Assembly (NCBI GenBank): GCA_947632145.1
Contig: CANRNW010000002.1
Coordinates: 78,615 to 124,548, forward strand
DNA from: an uncultured Clostridia bacterium
GTDB taxonomy: Bacteria; Bacillota; Clostridia; TANB77; CAG-508
Direction: 5' to 3'
DNA length: 45,934 nt
Shown piece after piece: positions 41,528 through 45,934 of this stretch (positions are counted from its first letter, which is position 1; the number at the start of each line of letters is the position of its first letter). Made by a program: the position numbers and the translations under genes. A model generated the notes under the pieces. That model saw nothing but the letters and a program-made list of their open reading frames with translations. It was not told the DNA's origin and ran no database searches.

Positions 41528-42398
41528 ATGAAAAAGTTGGTTGTAGATAAAAAATATGATAATAAGAAATTGAATACATTTTTGTTAGATAGTTTTAGTG
41601 GTTTAAAGCAAAGTACAATCTATAAATCCCTAAGAAAAAAAGACATTATTGTAAATAATAAAAGAATTACTGAAAACATTATTCTTCACACTGGAGATGA
41701 AATTATTATTTATATAAAAGATGAGTTACTATATAATAATATTTCTTACTCTATTATATATGAAGATGATAATATCTTAATAGCAAATAAACCTGCTGGA
41801 ATACCTGTTACGGAAGATTCTTCTTTGGAAAAGTCTTTAACAGAATTACTTTGTAATAACTTAAAAATTGATGTATACCCAGCTCATAGATTAGATAGAA
41901 ATACTTTAGGACTAGTTTTGTTTGCAAAGAATACCCAAAGTTTAAATATCTTATTAGAGAAATTTAAAAATAAAGAAATCGAAAAACATTATCTTTGCTA
42001 TGTTTACGGAATTTTAGATAAAAAGCAAGCTACTTTAGAAGATTACTTATTTAAAGATAATAAAAAATCAATTGTTTATATATCTAACATTCAAAAAATG
42101 GGTTACAAAAAAATAGTAACGTCATATAAAGTTATAGATGAATTTAAAGACAAAAATATATCTTGCCTAGATATTAATCTAAAAACCGGTAGAACTCATC
42201 AAATACGAGCACATTTAGCTTATATCGGCTACCCAATAATTGGGGATCGGAAAATATGGCTCAAATGAAATAAATAAACAATTAAAAAAATCTACACAAA
42301 TGCTTTGTGCTTATAAATTAAAATTTAATTTCAATTCGGATTCTGGAATCTTAAATTATTTAAAAAACCGAGAATTTCAAATTGATAATCCATTTTAG
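41528..42398 (+). CDS. RluA/RluD-family pseudouridine synthase, read through one CGG+1 site
   Basis: YPAHRLDRNTLGLVLFAKN...LKTGRTHQIRAHLAYIGYPIIGD-[CGGA]-KYGSNEINKQLKKSTQMLCAYKLKFNFNSDSGILNYLKNREFQIDNPF; 289 aa after dropping one C. Confidence 0.93.
42248..42250 (+). other. Candidate CGG(+1) recoding site 11: GAT CGGA AAA -> Asp-Gly-Lys (rluD-like, plus strand)
   Basis: GGG GAT CGG AAA ATA TGG CTC AAA TGA versus GGG GAT GGA AAA TAT GGC TCA AAT GAA ATA AAT AAA. Confidence 0.87.
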
Positions 42399-42400
42399 AT

Positions 42401-42448
42401 AGCAAAAAAAATGTACAATTAAACTTTTTAATTGTACATTTTTTTGCT
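42401..42448. terminator. Bidirectional intrinsic terminator
   Basis: AGCAAAAAAAATGTACAATTAAACTTTTTAATTGTACATTTTTTTGCT. Confidence 0.85.
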
Positions 42449-42617
42449 ATCTATCATTCCCTGGTATTTCTGAATTTGGTCTAAATCCTGACATAATTTT
42501 TATATGTTTTTTAGCTTGTTCATTTGATGGTGCTGAATAATCTTCTGGTTGTTGAAATTTTATTTTTTGTGATTCTCTGTATGCTTTAGATTTATTATCT
42601 TTTTCTGTATCGTCCAT
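42447..42617 (-). CDS. Small uncharacterised protein (56 aa)
   Basis: MDDTEKDNKSKAYRESQKIKFQQPEDYSAPSNEQAKKHIKIMSGFRPNSEIPGNDR; GGAGG RBS; not in the ORF track. Confidence 0.5.
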   Translation of the reverse strand: MDDTEKDNKSKAYRESQKIKFQQPEDYSAPSNEQAKKHIKIMSGFRPNSEIPGNDR

Positions 42618-42664
42618 AGAATACTTCCTCCTTTTAAAAATTTACATAACATGTTTATATTTTA

Positions 42665-44455
42665 TCACATTTGGAAGAAGCTGTCAAATTCTTCGCTTGA
42701 TATTATTTCTTTTTCTAGTAATCTACCAGCTACAGCATGTAATTTATCCATATTTGCTAATAATATTTGTTGTGCTTTTATATATGCTTGTTCTATCATT
42801 TCTTTTACTTCTTTTCCAACTTGATCTTCTAATTCATCCCCAAAAACTTGTGTTTCATAAGGTTCTTCTTTCTTTAAAGATATTGGACCTATCTTATCGC
42901 TCATTCCATAAACTGTTACCATATCTTTTGCAATTTGTGTTGCAACTTCTATATCGTTACTTGCTCCTGTTGATATATCATTTAAAGCAACTTTCTCTGC
43001 TGCTCTTCCGCCTAATAGTGCTATCAATTTTTCTTCCATTTCAGTTTTTGATATATAATATTTATCTTCATCTGTTTTATACATTGTGTAACCACCTGCA
43101 AGTCCTCTTGGAATTATTGATACTTCTTTTACATTTAATTGTGTAGGCAAAAATTTGCTTACAATAGCATGTCCAGCTTCGTGATATGCTGTTAATTTTT
43201 TATCCTTATCAGATATTACTCTACTATGTTTTTCAAGTCCAACTGTAACCTTCTTAATAGCCTCTTCAATATCATTCATTTCTATTTGTTCATGCTTATT
43301 TATTGTTGCTATTATTGCAGCTTCATTTAAAACATTTGAAAGTTCAGCACCAGTAAATCCTGCTGTATCTTCAGCTATACTTTTTAGAGAAACATTATCT
43401 GACAATTTCTTATCTTTAGAATGTATTTTTAATATTTCTTCTCTTCCTCTTACATCAGGTGTTGAAACTGTTATTTGTCTATCAAATCTTCCTGGTCTTA
43501 ATAATGCTTTATCTAACATTTCTGGTCTATTTGTTGCAGCCAAAACTATAACTGTTTCATCTGTTTCAAATCCATCCATTTCTACTAGTAATTGATTTAA
43601 TGTTTGATTGTTTTCTGTTTCTGCGCCGCTTCCTGTAGTTCTTCTTGAACCAATCGCATCTATTTCATCTATAAAAATTATACAAGGAGATATCTTCTTT
43701 GCCTTTTCGAATAATTTTCTAACACGTGAAGCTCCAAGTCCAGCAAACATCTCTATAAATTCAGAACCACTCATTGATATAAATGGGACTCCTGCTTCTC
43801 CAGCTATTGCTTTAGCAATTAAAGTTTTACCTGTTCCAGGCTTTCCACATAATAGTATTCCTCTTGGAATTTTAGCTCCCATTTCGTTAAATTTTTTAGG
43901 ATTTTTTAAGAATTCTACTATTTCTATCATTTCTGTTTTTTCTTCTTCAAGCCCTGCAACATCATCAAATTTTACATTGCTCTCGTTTCCTTCTTCTCCA
44001 TAAACCTTACCTTTGTCCCCTAGTCCTTGCATTTTCATTATTACAATAAATAAAGCAACTATAATAATGGTTGGTAATAATGAAAATAAAACTTCTGCAA
44101 CTTTTAATAACATATTTTGTGGTAATTGAATAAATTCAAATTTATTTCCATTTATGAATTCATTTTGAACAAACTCAACAAAGACTTGCATGTTTGGCAC
44201 TATCGTATTTTTTTCTTCTTCTACACCTACTTGTTTTACTTTTAGTGATGTACTCCCTACTGTCATTTCTATTTTTTCTATTTTTTGTTCTTTTATTTGA
44301 ATTAATAAATCATCATAAGATAATTTCTTTTCATCTTGACTTTTATTGTTGCTTATAAATACAAATACAATAGATAATATTATTAATGCTATAACTAGTA
44401 CTGATAATATTATTTTAAAAATATTATTTTTTGGCTTTTCTTTCATATTCTTCAT
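42665..44455 (-). CDS. ftsH: ATP-dependent zinc metalloprotease FtsH
   Basis: VKFDDVAGLEEEKTEMIEIVEFLKNPKKFNEMGAKIPRGILLCGKPGTGKTLIAKAIAGEAGVPF...HEAGHAIV. Confidence 0.96.
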   Translation of the reverse strand: MKNMKEKPKNNIFKIILSVLVIALIILSIVFVFISNNKSQDEKKLSYDDLLIQIKEQKIEKIEMTVGSTSLKVKQVGVEEEKNTIVPNMQVFVEFVQNEFINGNKFEFIQLPQNMLLKVAEVLFSLLPTIIIVALFIVIMKMQGLGDKGKVYGEEGNESNVKFDDVAGLEEEKTEMIEIVEFLKNPKKFNEMGAKIPRGILLCGKPGTGKTLIAKAIAGEAGVPFISMSGSEFIEMFAGLGASRVRKLFEKAKKISPCIIFIDEIDAIGSRRTTGSGAETENNQTLNQLLVEMDGFETDETVIVLAATNRPEMLDKALLRPGRFDRQITVSTPDVRGREEILKIHSKDKKLSDNVSLKSIAEDTAGFTGAELSNVLNEAAIIATINKHEQIEMNDIEEAIKKVTVGLEKHSRVISDKDKKLTAYHEAGHAIVSKFLPTQLNVKEVSIIPRGLAGGYTMYKTDEDKYYISKTEMEEKLIALLGGRAAEKVALNDISTGASNDIEVATQIAKDMVTVYGMSDKIGPISLKKEEPYETQVFGDELEDQVGKEVKEMIEQAYIKAQQILLANMDKLHAVAGRLLEKEIISSEEFDSFFQM

Positions 44456-44468
44456 CTCCTATATATTC

Positions 44469-45266
44469 TTACATTTCAGATTCTGTATTTGCCTCTCCTA
44501 GTGTTTTTTCACCAGTTGGTTTATTTTCTTCTTTTCCTTTTTCTTTTTTCTCTTCCTTTTTATCTTCTTCAGGTTCTTCAACTGGATTTTCTTGCCTTTT
44601 CTCTTCTTTTATTTTTCTTTGTTCTTCCATTATTTTTATTAATTCTCTTTGTTGTTCTATAAAATCAGTTTTTATCATCAATATTGCTGTAACTATATAA
44701 ATATAAGCTAGTACATCATATACAATTGTAAAATAATTTATTGTAAATCCAGTTAATATGTTTACTATAGAATATATACAATTTAAAATAATAGAAAGTG
44801 TTAAAGCATATATTGACATTATATATATTGGTTTATATTTTAGTCTTATTCTGGCTAATCTTGAAATAATTAGTCCTATTACTGAAACTATTAAAGCTGA
44901 AATTAAATTGTATATAAAGTTTCCAGAGAAGAAATACAAAAAAGTAACTGCTGTTAATGTTGTGTAAAAAGTAGTGGTATTATTGTTACTTTTTATAAGC
45001 TGTATTGACTCTTCAATAGTTTTTGCATCAAGTCCAGCTGTCTCTTGCAATTGATTAGTCATTATTTGTATTTGTTCTTCATTATTTATAAATTCAGAAA
45101 ATTTATAAGAAAATAGTATTGCCATTATTATTGAAAATATCAATGTTAATTTTGCAATATATTTTATTGCTACACTTAATTTTTCTATCGCAAAATCTGA
45201 ATAACCTTCAAAATTTGTAATAGCATTCTTTATTCTTTTAAAAAATGACATTTTTTTATTTTCCAT
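44469..45266 (-). CDS. Multi-TM membrane protein with charged K/E-rich C-terminus
   Basis: Several TM segments, then EEKRQENPVEEPEEDKKEEKKEKGKEENK. Confidence 0.5.
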   Translation of the reverse strand: MENKKMSFFKRIKNAITNFEGYSDFAIEKLSVAIKYIAKLTLIFSIIMAILFSYKFSEFINNEEQIQIMTNQLQETAGLDAKTIEESIQLIKSNNNTTTFYTTLTAVTFLYFFSGNFIYNLISALIVSVIGLIISRLARIRLKYKPIYIMSIYALTLSIILNCIYSIVNILTGFTINYFTIVYDVLAYIYIVTAILMIKTDFIEQQRELIKIMEEQRKIKEEKRQENPVEEPEEDKKEEKKEKGKEENKPTGEKTLGEANTESEM

Positions 45267-45274
45267 TTTTCCTC

Positions 45275-45835
45275 CTAAAAATATTTATTTAAATTTTCTT
45301 CTTGTAACTCAGGTGTATCGTTTTTAAATCTTATAATTTTTATATTCTTTGTTTGATTTTCAACTTCTTCTGCTAGCTTTAAATATTCTCTTTGTTGCAT
45401 TATACTACTTTGTACATCAAATTTCTGATATTCGTGTTTATCTCTCTTTATTCTTTGTGCATATAACTCTTCATCTTGTAAATATAGTATAACCAAATAT
45501 ATATCGTATTTATCTATATTTTTTAAGTTATCTAATTTATATAATAACTCATTGTATGTTGAAGAAAAGTCATAATTTTGATAGCCTAATCTTGAATAAA
45601 CTTCATTTGTGAAAAAGGTTCTATCAAAAATCATATTTATATCTTCGCAGTTTTCCATATATTCTAATAATTTTTCGTATTTTAATTTTATTTTGGCATG
45701 ACCTGACTCTGTTTTGTCTTTTATTCCAGACAATCTATAAAGATCTGTCGCTTTCATTTTTTCTCTTAATAAATTTGTAAATGTAGTCTTTCCTACACCT
45801 TGTGGACCTTCTACTATTATTATTTTATCTTTCAT
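45275..45835 (-). CDS. Nucleoside/nucleotide kinase-like P-loop protein
   Basis: MKDKIIIVEGPQGVGKTTFTNLLREKM...IFDRTFFTNEVYS; start moved to the internal Met. Confidence 0.7.
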   Translation of the reverse strand: MKDKIIIVEGPQGVGKTTFTNLLREKMKATDLYRLSGIKDKTESGHAKIKLKYEKLLEYMENCEDINMIFDRTFFTNEVYSRLGYQNYDFSSTYNELLYKLDNLKNIDKYDIYLVILYLQDEELYAQRIKRDKHEYQKFDVQSSIMQQREYLKLAEEVENQTKNIKIIRFKNDTPELQEENLNKYF

Positions 45836-45934
45836 TTTTACCCCTTTTATATTCTTGGGTAGTGTCAATTAAATTATTTTTTTATTGAGTTAAACTACCT
45901 TTGTTTCTGAGGTTTCACAACTTTTTTGATAAAA

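Overview
Low-GC Firmicutes (Clostridia-like) chromosomal segment. Nearly all genes are on the minus strand. Contents: valS (5' part only) and aspS, each with a T-box leader; fhs, xseA/xseB, nusB, amaP/asp23, fmt, def, priA; tRNA-His and tRNA-Gln; sortase, HIT protein, a compact alaS, spoVT; a Tad/Flp-type secretion-pilus locus (about 19.7-31.5 kb); a SASP gene, hpf, yqzL-recO-era, a DUF3048/YerB-like protein, ybeY, yqfD/yqfC, an RluD-like synthase and ftsH. Main observation: nine otherwise normal genes (fhs, def, priA, aspS, tadB/C-like, cpaF/tadA, recO, yerB-like, rluD-like) are interrupted at 11 places (priA three times). Every interruption has the same form: an in-frame CGG codon followed by a required +1 shift, so C-GGN must be read as one glycine (CGGA x8, CGGT x2, CGGG x1). 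Dropping the C of each CGGN restores a full-length protein of the expected family, usually at a conserved glycine such as the Walker A motifs of PriA and CpaF. By hand scan, in-phase CGG is otherwise absent from the native-looking genes, while about 50 out-of-phase CGG trinucleotides on coding strands cause no frame break. The only in-phase CGGs read conventionally (two) are in one compositionally atypical, probably foreign ORF at 33035-33415. The phase-, strand- and residue-specific pattern argues against sequencing error. It suggests genome-wide recoding of CGG: quadruplet decoding of CGGN as Gly, or +1 frameshifting at an unassigned/hungry CGG codon. All coordinates and counts come from reading by eye; no searches were run.
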